Shown here piece by piece: positions 11,549-23,452 of a stretch of DNA of 64,000 nt. Position 1 is the first letter of the stretch; each line of letters starts with the position of its first letter. The position numbers were made by a program, and so were the translations under genes. Where the stretch lies: NCBI GenBank assembly GCA_949358305.1, contig OX442320.1, positions 5,906,259-5,970,258 of the forward strand. The letters are read 5' to 3'. The stretch is from Strigamia acuminata (lineage: Eukaryota; Arthropoda; Chilopoda; Geophilomorpha; Linotaeniidae). The notes below the pieces were generated by a model. That model was not told the origin of the DNA and did not search any database. It saw nothing but the letters and a program-made list of their open reading frames with translations.

Positions 11549-12599
11549 TTACAAGATTTTGAGCGAAAAATCAACGGTGGGATAACCCTGAGTTAGTTTG
11601 CCGCACGAGATGATGTCGATAAAAGGTGAAACGAACTGCTGGATCGTCGTTTCGGTTATTCCGCCGCTCGCTTCGATTAGGATGTGATTCGATTTGGATT
11701 TGATGATTTTAGCGACCGCGCCGACATCCTGCGATTGATTTTATATAAATGATTTAGGATTTTTTAATTATTTGTTACTGAAATAAATAATTTTCGTTTT
11801 TTTTTTTTTTTTTTTTTTTTTCATTTGCGAACCTGCGGGTCGAAATTATCCAACATGATTATATCGCACTGAGCTTCCGCCGCATCCAGAGCTTCTTTTA
11901 AATTCCGACATTCCACCTCCACTTTAATATAATTCCCAGCTAATTTCTTAGCTTTCGCAACCGCCTATTTTAAATAAAAAAAAATTAAATAAATAAATAA
12001 TAAAATTCCGTTTTTTCCCAACTCACCATTTTGATATTTCCCGCGCAACTCGTCACGTGATTATCCTTAATCATCACCAAACTGGACAAATCGTATCGAT
12101 GAGTATCAATATCGGCCACTTTGAGCGCGTATTTCTCCACCAAACGAAACCCCGGCGTAGTTTTCCTCGTTCCGGCCACTTGTCCACGCCATCCCTTCTT
12201 CCTGACCAACTTCTTCAAGTAAGTGCCAAAAGTTGCCACCCCGCTGCACCGCGCCAAAACATTCAACGCAACTCGCTCGCCGAGCAAAATATTCCTCGCA
12301 CTGCCCGTAACCTGCGCCAACAAACAAATCCCAGCGAGCTCGTAACCTTCCCTGTAATGCCACTCGACCTCGCACTTCAATTCGCCGAACACCGCGTTAA
12401 CAAAGGGAATTCCCGCCAAAATGCCCGGCGACTTGCCGAACAGATGCGCCGTTGTCGGCACATCGCCCACGATCGCGCCGCCGATGTCGAATGCCGGCGA
12501 ATCCTCCAACAACCAGCCACGTACCAAAGTTTGGATGTTGATCGGTGATATTAGGTTGGCCATTTCGATCTGTATGTCGCTCTCGGTGTCCGAAGCCAT
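11549..12599 (-). CDS. QPRT: Nicotinate-nucleotide pyrophosphorylase (quinolinate phosphoribosyltransferase)
   Basis: Three minus-strand exons, 12027-12599, 11833-11964 and 11549-11728, encode 294 aa, close to the usual length of about 297 aa. The enzyme converts quinolinate and PRPP to nicotinate mononucleotide, the committed step of de novo NAD synthesis from tryptophan. The family motifs are intact: KSPGILAGIPF, LLGERVALNVLARCSG, the substrate-binding VAGTRKTTPGFR, HRYDLSSLVMIKDNH, IIMLDNF and LIEASGGI, ending CGKLTQGYPTVDFSLKIL. The first exon alone carries two thirds of the protein. The start is the first ATG of an open frame that begins only a few residues before the conserved region. 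QPRT is, to my knowledge, missing from most insects, so an intact copy argues against that group. The gene sits some 120 bp from the end of AIFM3 on the same strand. Confidence 0.96.
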
Positions 12600-12841
12600 T
12601 TTATAGCGCCGCGGGAGTGTAATCCGTAAAAATATGCGTTTACAACGGCCTAGTGGAGTGGTAATCGGTGATAATTTATCCGAAATAGATTCGGGTCAGA
12701 GTGCGTCGTAATGCAACACATATAGAACTTTATTTCACATCAATTATTTTCACAACTAACATCAACAAACTTGGGTTATTTTCATAGATTTTTTTTTTAC
12801 ATTTTGGTCCCGGGAAGTTTTTTTTTGTTTAATACTGTTGT

Positions 12842-15800
12842 TTAAGGGAACCATTTGCATATTCCGTCGCCGCAAACGTCGTCCCTGGTGAGTGTTTTAC
12901 CGGAGCGTAAAATCTCGGCGAATTGCGAGGCGACAGGGTCCCTTTTCATGGTAGCGACGGCGATTACTTTGTCACCTCTGAAAAATTAATTTTTATTTAA
13001 ATTCGTGTTGGTTTAGACTGAAATGGCATATTTTACCCTTGTGCATCGAGGGATTATAATCAATTTAATACAGTAGAAGGCCAATTATCCGAACAGAGGT
13101 GGTCGATTTTTTTGTATTGATTTTGATCAATTTTTGACGATTTTTATCAGTTTTTTAAAATGATTTTGAAGCATTTTATTATTTTTTTTTACTATTTTCA
13201 ACATTTCTTATTAATTTTTTTTTACGATTTTCAACGATTTCTTGTGTTTTTAAATCAATTTTCAACGATTTTTAATCGATTTTATATTTTTTTTAACAAT
13301 TTTCAACAATTTTTAATCGATTTTTATTTTTTTAAATTAATTTTCAACGATTTTTAATCGATTTTATATTGTTTTTATCAATTTTCAACGATTTTTAATC
13401 GATTTTAATTTTTTTAAATTAATTTTTAACGATTTTTAATCGATTTTATATTTTTTTAAATCTATTTTCAACGATTTTTAATCGATTTTATATTTTTTTT
13501 TATTTTTTTTCAACGATTTTTAATCGTTTTATATTTTAATATCGAATAAGCCGGTTTTTTGAACACTATATCTCCCAATTAGTTCGGATAATATGAGTTC
13601 TACTGTAATAAATTAACGATAAAACTCGTACTTGATATAGAAAGCGATGAATTCCATCGCTTCAACATTCCCTTCAATGACGACCCCGTCGAATCCAATT
13701 CCGTACCCCGCATACCGCAGTCCGACGCCGAAAAACATCGTCCAGAAAAACGGCACGCTATGAATCTCCGACTTTCTCCCCGCCATATTCAAACCGGCAA
13801 TTCTCCCTAACAAAAAAAACAAAAAAAAAATCAATAACAACAATTCTTTTTTCATAAAATCGACAAAAACCCCCAAAACCACCTTGAGACAACGCCATTT
13901 GCCAGTGCTGAACATTCGACGGCTGATTCCCATTGAGAAACAAAGGGAACTTCGTGATATCCCCCGCCGCGAAAACATCACCAACATTCGTTTTCATACA
14001 CTAAAAAAAACCCTCAAACATTAAAAAAAAAAAAATTGATAAAAACTCGCATTTCTACCTTATCTACAATAATATAACCTTCGGGACTCATCTCGATACC
14101 CGTTGATTGACAGAACCCCGTCGCGGGACTCACTCCGATGCCCAGCAAACAAAATTCTGCGGGGATCTTCGACCCGTCGCCCAACAAAACTTCTTTAACT
14201 CTTCCCCTGTCGCCAATAAACTCCTTAATAGTCGTCGCATCTGAGAATTTCACTCCCTTTTCCTCAAAAACCTTTATAAAAAAAAATTAACCTAAATTTA
14301 AATTTAGAAAAAATTGTAAAAATCACTTTTCGTAATCGAATTGCGATTTTTTCGCCGACAACGCTGACGAAAGGCAAACTCGGAGATCCGACGACAGTGA
14401 CCGATGCCGCTTTGCCGACCAAACTAGCTGCGGTTTCCATCCCTAAATCAACAAATTTGCTGTTATTATTTAGAGTTTTCTTTATTGATTGATCGATTAA
14501 TTAATTTAATGATCTACCTATGAAGGATAGGCCTAAAATGACGACGTTTTTGTCGACAGCTTGCTTGGAGATGTAATTAGCGTCATTAACCGATCGTAAA
14601 ACAACGATATTATCCAAATCACTTCCGGGTAGGTCCACACGACGAGGTCTAACCAAATTAAAACAATTATGCATCACGTTTAAAGCGCTTTAATTCATTT
14701 AATTCACATTCCGCCCGTGCCGATCATCACTTTGTCGTAACGTAGCGTTAAATTATCCTTAAAAGTTATGATTTTTGCCTTCGTGCTGATGTTGACAACC
14801 TAAAAAAAATTTAAAATTTAAATACCGAATGGATAAATCAATTCAAAATCAATACCTCTTTATTATGCATGAATTCGATGCCATATTGGTTATAGAAATC
14901 CGTATTTCGAAGCGCTATTTTCTCCACAGACACATCTAAACTCTAAAAAATAACAAATAAAACATTTAATCATTTAATTTCCAATATTTAAACCAATTTA
15001 CTTTGCTCAATTTGACTCTGTCGTAAGGTAAATGCATCTCTTTTGTGACCATTATAATTCGACCACTGAAACCTTCTTGACGTAATGTCTCCGCACAACT
15101 CGCAGCCGAAGCGCCTTAAAAGTAGAAATTAATTCCACATTGAAAAATCAACAAATAAATTAATAAATAAATAAATTTCACCTGCCCCTATGATAACATA
15201 CTGAGCTAAATTATTCAGATCTCTTTTATACATCGATTTTTGACGAATTCCATTCTGCAATTGCGATTTCGACGCTTGTAATTTCACTTTCCCATTTGAA
15301 ACCGTTACCTGCATACGTATAATCAAAATTTTAAAAAAAATACAGAATTTGGTGTAAATTATATTACATTATATTTAGTAAGACTATCCATTCCTGGGAA
15401 ATCTTCTATATCGCCCGTTTTACTATTAAAACACGCTCCATGCCACGGACAACGAACGACTCCATTAGATAAAACACCTTTCGCCATAGGAGCGCCATAA
15501 TGCGAACACTTCGCGCCCAATGCCGAATACACGCCATCTTCCTTAACCAGCAAAACTCGTCCATCTTCGACCGCAAATTCCTTCATCCTAGAAAAAAAAA
15601 ATACAAAAAACATAAAAGAAACGTAGAAAATGTCATTAACCCAACTCACTCGTTATTTCCAAGTTCATTTTCGTCGCACAAAACGTGTTCTTTAATCGCT
15701 TCTTCACTCATTTCTGTATTTTTAGGCGAAGGCGACCCACCACTTGAGCATTTGTTTTCCTCGCTGATCGCTTTAAAAGTCGCTGCTTGGACGTCTAAAA

Positions 15801-15936
15801 TTAAAACAAACACGTATTTACAACGTATGAAACTATCCACAAACCAAAAGGTAATTTTTTCCCACCATTTTTTCAAAATAAAATAAAAAAACTGACCGTA
15901 TGTGTTTTTTTTAGCTCGCGATACATTGCTCCCCAT
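12842..15936 (-). CDS. AIFM3: Apoptosis-inducing factor 3-like Rieske/FAD reductase
   Basis: Thirteen minus-strand exons join in phase: 15897-15936, 15650-15794, 15368-15587, 15182-15308, 15002-15114, 14856-14942, 14708-14799, 14518-14648, 14327-14442, 14059-14271, 13883-14000, 13632-13806 and 12842-12977, giving 570 aa. The start MGSNVSRAKK resembles an N-myristoylation signal, as does the human MGGCFSK start. A Rieske [2Fe-2S] domain follows with CSHYGAP and CPWHGACF ligand motifs. The FAD-binding motif VIIGAGASAASCAETLRQEG comes next, then an NADH-binding segment VVILGLSFIGMETAA in which the middle glycine of GxGxxG is serine. The FAD-closing motif is VFAAGDITKFPL, and the C-terminal domain holds LRYAGYGIGFD and FYIKGDKVIAVATM. 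In vertebrates AIFM3 is a mitochondria-associated pro-apoptotic protein. A poly(A) signal lies at 12729-12734. Confidence 0.95.
13085..13545. repeat. Degenerate T/A-rich tandem repeat in the last AIFM3 intron
   Basis: The last AIFM3 intron is filled with imperfect units of the type TTTTCAACGATTTTTAATCGA with a period of roughly 45-60 bp. The CAACG and AATCGA words recur about ten times. No coding signal is present. Confidence 0.8.
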
Positions 15937-16854
15937 TTTGGTGTTTTTCGATCGATGAAAACCAAGAAAACACGAACGATCCGGCCGATAAATTAATTAA
16001 AAACGAATGCCACAGGTAATTCTCTACACATTATACTGTTTGTGCAGGAAGATAAAAGTCGAAAATGAACGTTGCACCTCGCTTCGTGTAACAAGTGGGT
16101 CAATTGAGGTAAATAATTGCTGACTCATTTCGAGTCTAGGCCACACCGAACTACCTGTTACATAAGCACGCAATCTACGATAATGTCGATAATTGTTCAT
16201 TCAGGGCGGATGAAAGCAAAAAATTTACATTTTCCACCTTCATTTACCTTCTAAGTGAAAAAATACAACGAAAAAAAAATATTTTAATGTTATAAAATAA
16301 ATAAAAAATGATATTTAATGACTGGTGACGAAACTACACACATTTTAACGACTTAAAAAGCCAATTTTTACCTTATACAATTTACTTCCAGCATTGCAGT
16401 ATTATTCTGATGCCTTGCGTTTAGCGACGTCTGGTGGGCTGCGGCGAGAACTATTATTCATAAAAGATGAAAATTAGCGATTTAGGGTGTGCGGGGAATG
16501 AAAATGTCAAGATTGATGGACTTTCCTCCGAAACTATGGTAATAATTCACAATATATTGATATAGTCGTGCATTTATTTACGCAATAAATCATTTTTTAT
16601 TCCATCTAGCAACGGCGCCGACTCTATTTCCCCATCAAATTACGAAATAAAAAAAGAAATAAACCACCAATTGCAATAATTAATCCAAAATGGGACAAAA
16701 TGTAATATCGATTTTGAGTCGGTGCGATGACTACACGACCTTAAATGATGTTTCCAAACGGCTCCTCGATCGGACTCGCTTTGAAATTTGATAAAATGTC
16801 ATCCGAACACCTCTCCAGACCATCTGTTCATAACTGCGACGATTTGAATGGAGA
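15937..16854. promoter_or_regulatory. Divergent region between AIFM3 (-) and the putative CAMKK first exon (+)
   Basis: The AIFM3 start codon and the first candidate CAMKK exon point away from each other across about 0.9 kb. I found no conserved coding exon or repeat here. It probably contains both promoters. Confidence 0.4.
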
Positions 16855-17543
16855 ATGTGCGCGGAATCTGCGCCAACACGTTGGCATGCCGCGTCAAAAA
16901 CGCGTCGAACTCCGTGGCGGTCACAGGGGCGGCGGTGTCGAGTGTTTATTAAAAATCAGCGGGTGGAAGGAAAGTCACACACCGCAGCCGCGATCGCCCG
17001 CGCTCGCTCGTGTGCAAATGGTAAGTAATTGGACGATTTGACTCGAATATTTACGTTTTATTGGACTTAATTTGAATTTCGGGAATTATTGGAATTCGTT
17101 TTGTGGTTTTGGCAACGTTGTTTTCCATTTTTTGTCCGTTTTTAATTTAGTTTTCGATGGGATTTGATTTGATTTTCGTTGTTTTTGATTTGATTTGAGT
17201 TTTTTTGTGTTTGTCTGCATATTTCACAGCTCGATGGAAGTGTGACGAGAGCATAAAAGGGGATTTAGCTTCGAAAATATTGCTTATAGAGGAAAATCAA
17301 TAAAATAGCCTCGAATAGGGATATTTTATAGCGAATTCAAATTGGAATATTAAAGATTTTTAATTTTTTTTTGATTTTTAAATTAAATAAAGATTTAATA
17401 ATATTTTTAATTTGTTTTTTTTTATTTTTAAATTAAATAAAGATTTAATAATATTTGTAATTTGATTTTTTTTGGTTTTTTCAGGTGACAAAAGCGACAA
17501 ACGTTGGGATGAAGTGAAATATTCATTATGGGTGGATGCGGAT
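16855..17543 (+). other. Probable 5' exons of the CAMKK gene (exact start unresolved)
   Basis: Two exons are suggested by strong splice sites. A GC-rich exon ends at 17020 with GTAAGT, and an exon at 17485-17543 lies between TTTTTTCAG and GTAAGT. The next downstream acceptor in frame is 13.5 kb away at 31127. Two readings are possible. (1) Translation starts at 16855 (MCAESAPTRW) and runs openly through both exons into the kinase exon at 31127. (2) Translation starts at 17528 with MGGCG, a myristoylation/palmitoylation-like start, and joins a weaker acceptor at 31140. Reading 1 uses better splice sites but its protein sequence looks non-coding; reading 2 gives a credible N-terminus. Confidence 0.45.
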
Positions 17544-19216
17544 GTAAGTAAACGATAAATTTATTTTTATTTTTTGAAGTGAAACTTCTTTCGCCGCAGT
17601 CGTGATTTTGAAAAATGCGAAATGCGAAAAGCAAACAAAACCCTTATTTTTTTTTGTCGATTTATTTATTATTGAATTCAATGGCCAACATGCTGCAAAT
17701 AGGATAAGGCGCCAAACTTCTGCATTCCTTGTAGAGAAAAACAAACATTTCTCCACGGAAAGGAACCAGACTCATGATTTTTTTTTTTTGAAATTTTTAT
17801 TTTGTCAATACTTTAGACAGCGTGTAGCGCTGATAAACACAGACTTGTCTCGGTAGGGTAGGACTAAAACCCGAAACCGATCGCGGAAGTAACAACCACA
17901 CGAGTTAATGACACAAAAAAAAAATTAAAAAATAAAAAAAAATTATTCAAAAAATATATTTCCAATCAACAAATTTAAATTATATTCAGAAAATAAATAA
18001 AAAATTTAATTTTTTTTAAAAAAAATTCGTTTTTCGCGACAAATCTAAAAATTCCGTTTTCTAATCGCTCACGTTCGAAATTCGAACCGAATGATTAAGT
18101 TACAGCCAATTGTCACGGGTATAATAACACATTTAGCTTTTTATTCGTCCTACATGCCAATTATCGAAAGATCCGAGCACATTTGTTCGCGTGACCTGAT
18201 TCTATTCCGTCTGGTATCCCCCGAAAAAAAACACCTCTTCCCTCTACCGAGAAATCAACTCCTCTGCTTGTGACACGCAGCCACTTTGTAGCGAGCAGAC
18301 ACACGCTGGGAAACCACCTGAACGTGAGCCTCGTGGTGGGAGAAAAGAGGACGAAGGAATGTCTCGCTACAGTCAAATAAGTCGTGTAACAACACCCAAT
18401 GGATAGTCGAGTCGAGCAGACTGTGACTTCAACTGATTGTGAGTAAACAAGAGAAAAACCACTGATGTGTTGTGTGAATAATGTGAATAATGGAAGACAA
18501 TAATGAATTATCTTTAATTTAATCAGGTGGTGAAGTGAAGGAGATTGAAAAAATAATTGCTTATTCATGTTCCACACTATTACCAGTTGGTGTGTTGATT
18601 CTGCCATTAATCTGCATTAAGTTATTGTGTACAAGTTGGCCAGCATTCCATAAACAAGGAATGAATGAATGAAAGAGTGTTTTAGCTTTAGTGTTTTAGG
18701 TATAGGATGAGGCCTAATTTGTGCTGGGGCCAAGTTTGGGTTGTGTTTGGCCTTGAAAGTGGAAAGTGGTTGGAAATCAATTTTTGGACTCCATTGAAGG
18801 ATGTTATGACAGTTGGGCATGATCAGTGAACATTTGTAGTCGTGTTTGTGTGAGTAATGAGTGGGTTTTGTTTTTGGGCATGTTTGATTGAGTTTTATGT
18901 GACCTTGACATTAAATGGGAGATAAATTCATGAGGAAAGGCAAGAAAAATATTTATTTGAAGGCCAGTGGGTTGGAAATGAGATAAGATGGGAAAGATTT
19001 TGTTTTTGTATATGCAAATTGTGTTTTAACTGAATTTAAATGTTGAATCAATGGAAAGCCGAAGTTAGGTGTGTAGGGGACCTAAGCTGCAACAAATGTG
19101 GGCTCTTGTTTAACGAAGGCAATGCTAGAAGGAAAGGTCATAGAATGTAGGTGTAGGTGTATCGTGATGAATAAAGTCATATCCGAGTCACCGATATTTG
19201 TTCGTTACTTTTAGTA

Positions 19217-19373
19217 TACAGTATACTCTGTGTAACCCGGACATAGGATGGTTTCCAGAAAGTTGTCCAGACTAACAGGTTGTCTGGATGGGAGAGGGAA
19301 TTTAACATTGCTAGATTCAGCAAATTTGTCTGGACGAGCACTGTCTGGTCCGTAGAGAATATACGGTACAGTA
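19217..19373. mobile_element. Diverged pogo/Tigger-like MITE
   Basis: The left end TACAGTATACTCTGTGTAAC and the inverse of the right end (TACTGTACCGTATATTCTCT) are imperfect inverted repeats that share the TAC-GTA termini and a downstream CGGACA word. A fragment of the right end (TGTCTGGACGAGCACCG, then ATATACGGTA) recurs at about 19489-19531. The length is about 157 bp and it is non-coding. Confidence 0.5.
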
Positions 19374-19548
19374 GTGGTCAAAAGTATGCATCCAAACGGT
19401 TTTTCTTAAATTACTTTGATTTGGATTTGCCAAACGGTTTGTAATTTTAACCACTTATTACCAGCACTAAATAGAATATTCATACAAATGTCTGGACGAG
19501 CACCGTTTGGTCCGTACAGAATATACGGTATGTCTATAGTTTGCGCCG

Positions 19549-19692
19549 GGTATCTTGATGTTAAATTCAAACTGCGCATCCTGATATGGAGAGACAGTTA
19601 ACATGGTTCAATATTAATAAAACAACAAGTTGTCTACAGGAGTTATGTGGGTAGAATGGAATGCGCAGTTTGGATTTAGCATCAAGATATCG
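19549..19692. repeat. Inverted repeat pair, ~30-bp arms
   Basis: GTATCTTGATGTTAAATTCA on the left is answered by an inverse copy near 19659-19692, with a few mismatches over about 30 bp. The spacer is roughly 80 bp. It is probably a degenerate MITE. Confidence 0.6.
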
Positions 19693-19754
19693 GGAAAAAA
19701 CTGTTGATAACTGTTTTTACTCTGGGTCCTACGCTGTAGCATCTTTAGCCTATA

Positions 19755-19925
19755 TGCTGGACTGGCCCAGCGGGATACCAGGAATTTGCCAGTGGCCCGT
19801 GACGCTGTGAATATTTTTTCTTTTGTTGTGGCCTGATCTATCCAGATTTCTCGGTACTAAATTTGTTCTCGTAGCCCGACTTGTCCAGATTACCCGGTAC
19901 TAAATTTGTTCCCAGTCCAGCCCTG
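19755..19925. mobile_element. Short element with CAGTCCAGC-type ends (copy 1)
   Basis: It starts TGCTGGACTGGCCCAGCGGG and ends GTTCCCAGTCCAGCCCTG, inverted ends that read CAG(G/T)GCTGGACTGG. An internal CCCGGTACTAAATTTGTTCC stretch is seen again at about 23290-23310 and, more diverged, at about 31994-32016, which defines a family. The ends suggest a hAT-type MITE, but no clear 8-bp target duplication is seen. Confidence 0.6.
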
Positions 19926-22545
19926 CCTGTATGTAAATCTGGCCCTGCCGAAGGATGAAACACCGGCTGTTTGAAAAATTTGGGTGAAGGTCTGTCGTAT
20001 GCTTAATCAATCGAGCAGAAGTAATCCAGTTATTCTAACTGTCGTATTGTTTTCATTTTCTTCCATGTTTGAAAATGTCAAACCTGGAAGATGTTGCAAC
20101 ATTGAGTTATGTTGGAAGATTTATTTCCTCTTCAATTTGTTTGATATTTTGTGATATCTGGGGAATTGTTATTTCGCTTTATGTGACTTCCTTATATGAG
20201 CAATGTTTAGAAATCAAAGGAAATTCTGCACAGGAAAGACGAAAAGGAAATAACAGTTGATAAGCTTTTTATTTTTATTGTTTTTATTTTTGTAATGAAA
20301 CTGGTAAGTGCTGAGATCATAGATTAAAGTATGAATGTATTAAGAGATAAAAACATGTTTATGGAAAGGTGGAATTTTAATACCAGAGAGAACAATTCGA
20401 GAAATTCTTTCCACTGGTTTGGTCACAAGATGAGCTTTTCTTTTCTTCCTTTGGTGGAAAAAGTGTAGAAGAAATATGGGCTTTATGCCAGCACCAAAGG
20501 AGTGTATAATCTGGTGATTTTGCATGAGAATGCCAAAATTTTACACTCCTGGACCACTTTTTTTGTGGGTATTTTATATTTTTTCTTCTGTTGCAAAGGT
20601 GCTGTGCCAAGTATAAACTTGTAGGTTATGGGCCTTGTAAATAATTCATGTGACTTAACCTAAATAAGACCCATATAAACAAGGAAAAAAGTCTACTCTT
20701 GACATTGACTTGCTTTTGAAGACCAAAAAGAAATCTGTTTATTTACTGCCGTTCGACTAATTTGACGGCTTCTGTCCAGATCTTTACGATAATTTATTAG
20801 CACGTCATGGACATCCATTGAGTGGTCATGCTGGAATATCGAAAAAAGTAGTGTGGAAATTGATTGTTTTTAGTTCGTAGTACGAAGGAAAAAGCTGGGC
20901 ACTTTGCCAAAAGTGCATCCTCTTTAAAGTAGCAAACACAGGCTGATGAGATGGAAAGGATGGTCACACTACAGATCCTCAATTGACTTTGATGTTACCA
21001 TGGTGATGTCTCATGTTATAAGGCAGGCATAGGAAATGCTGGTTCTTAGGATGAAGCAAATCCACCTATTTATCAGCTTCATTTAGTGGGGTGAAAGGTG
21101 GATTGCTGAAATCACCCAGGAGGTGAGATTAAAAATCGATTTTTCTTTTTTCTTTTCCTTTTTTTAATTTATTTCTTTGTGGATGTAACTTAAGTCCACC
21201 AAGCTGTATCATTGCATCATGCCAACTAATGACATTTTTTTTATTGCTACTGATATCAATCTAAAAATAAATATAAGGTTAGTGTAACAGAGTAACATTA
21301 ATGATATTTGTTTATTCAACTGAATTATACTGAGTAGGAGGAAGGCAAGTCACATCAACCTCATAGCTTAATTAGTGAAAACCATTAGTTTAACCAAGTT
21401 AGTGTTGAAGATGTTGGTTTAGGAAGATTGCATGCTGCTTCTAATCTCCACATGGTATAGTTAATTTAATTACTTAATTATAGATGGATTTATGGTCTCT
21501 GAAGTTTGTCTACAGTGTCGTGTATTTGCACCACAAGGAATTGTGTAGGTTTGAGCAGTTAGAGATTTACATTGTATTGTTGTCAATACATTAAGGTTTC
21601 GGAATTCGGTAGGTTTTCGCAGCCGCAAGAGTTAGGTGTCTGTGCTTTTATACGGTGCGAGGGAAGCAGGTTGACGACACCTTGGACAAATTTCGTAGAA
21701 TTCTCATGAATAGATTTGGAAATTGGTGTCGCCTTCTTGTGTTTCACTTTCACTTCGGCTGTGAGAGCTTCGTATAGATCCGTCGCTGGTCTTAATTCCA
21801 CATTTTCCACGCCAACTTAAAAAGAACATACGCAATTCCACTGAGACGTGCCACATTTTTCTGCATGCACTATTTTTACGATGTTTCTCTTTTGTGTGTT
21901 GGCAGAGAACTTCACCTCATGCTGGGTGATATAGCGGTAAACATGCGCCATTTTGCACTCCCAGTCAATTGAGCTTGACCTTTATTTTTGCAAAGTGTTG
22001 ATCAAACTAGAAAAGTATGTAGTTATTCAATTTAGAAAACAACTTAGGGACAATGAAAACAACTGGCATAGCCAAGGTCATAGTGTGGAAATAAAGGGGT
22101 CTGTTCTTGAATTTATGGCTCAGTTAACTACTGATACTGAATGGATGGAATTAAATTTGATGACAGATGGCTGACTTGTTTATTTCTCTGAGAGAAAGCT
22201 TCTTGAGGAGAAGTACTCTTGGAAAGAATTTTGAAATTGTCTTGGGAATGTTGAAGGCCAAGAATGAAATTATTAAAAAAAAGTAATTTGTTGTTCTTGT
22301 CCTTTGTAAATCTTCCAATAAGAATTTAGTGCTTTTCTTGTTGACTTTGTGGATGAGGTTGTATATTAATAATAAAAAAAATAAATAATTGGGTAGTTAT
22401 AAATAAGTAAACAAGTATTTTTATGACTTACCTGGTTTTTATTACTTTTACTATCATCTTTAAACTGGAACTGTACATATATATAGAGTTGGTAGTGCCA
22501 GATGGATTCTTTTGGATGGAAAATAAAAAGTTGAAGAAAATGTTA

Positions 22546-22650
22546 CCTACGGGTAAGAACGCATTCATGATCACCGGTTCCCATTCGAACTCCGAAGTTA
22601 AGCAGCAACGCGTGTGGCCATTATTTCGCTGGATGGCCCTGATAATACTG
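22546..22650 (+). pseudogene. 5S rRNA-derived sequence (pseudogene or 5S-derived SINE head)
   Basis: The sequence ACCTACGGGTAAGAACGCAT, CACCGGTTCCCATTCGAACT and CCGAAGTTAAGCAGCAACGC, followed by CGCTGGATGGCCCTGATAAT, follows the order and spacing of a 5S rRNA gene, including the internal control region words GAAGTTAAGC and TGGATGG. It differs from canonical 5S at many positions and ends near a T-run, so it is not a functional standard 5S gene. The 3' flank contains the inverse of a CTGGGAATACT word. It could be the head of a SINE3-type element. Confidence 0.7.
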
Positions 22651-22983
22651 TTTTTATGGCAACTTCGACTATGGTTTCTCCAGTTGTTAGTGTAAATGCG
22701 TAGTTGGGTCCTAAAAAGTATTCCCAGTTAGGCACTCTGGGCTTTGGATTGATGACCGTAGTTTGTTGGAAAGCGAACAAAGAGAATATCGACCAAGTTG
22801 CCGGAAGAGCAACACTTAGTTGGGGGACCTAAATGAGAAAATAGTGACCACTATTTAACCTTGTTTTTGTTTTCCTTTCAGCTTCTAGTTGTTTGTGTCA
22901 AAATTCATGGAACGGAGTTGACAGTTGCACGAAAACGATGAGGCCACCGAAGATAGGAGCTTTTGCAAAGTAAGAATGTATTA

Positions 22984-23452
22984 CCGTATTATCCCGCTTT
23001 AAGTGGCATGCTGCTATAAGCACTACTGGCGGGCTACCGGGAAGTTCCCGATGGCCTGTGACCCAGTACCTCGTGGTGGGCCCACCGTAAGCTGTCCCTG
23101 TGGCCAGGCCCACCTTTACCATTGGGTTAACTGGGCTGCAGCCCAGGGGCGCCGGGCACAGGGGCTCGATGGGCACAGAAGGGCGCCGGGCACAGAAAAG
23201 TGCTGGGCAAGGGGCGCCTGAGTTTTATTAGCCCAGGGCGCTGAAAAGTGTAAAGACGGCCCTGCCTGTGGCTCGACCCATCCAGATTTCCCGGTACTAA
23301 ATTTGTATCCAGTCCAGCCCTGACTATAAGTGAAATTACCAACGTTTAGAAATTTCACTTACGAATGCAAATCAAATGTCGGTAAAACGAGGTTTACCAG
23401 CAGACTGGTAAAAGCCGCGCTATAGTAGCATGCTTAAAGTGGGGTAATACAG
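22984..23452. mobile_element. TA-flanked MITE family A, copy 1, carrying a nested insert
   Basis: The left terminus CCGTATTATCCCGCTTTAAG and the inverted right terminus CTGTATTACCCCACTTTAAG are flanked by TA (22982-22983 and 23453-23454). Its terminal halves match the element at 31831-32234. Inside lies a GC-rich insert, about 23030-23322, that ends with the CCAGTCCAGCCCTG end of the CAGTCCAGC family. Confidence 0.8.
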
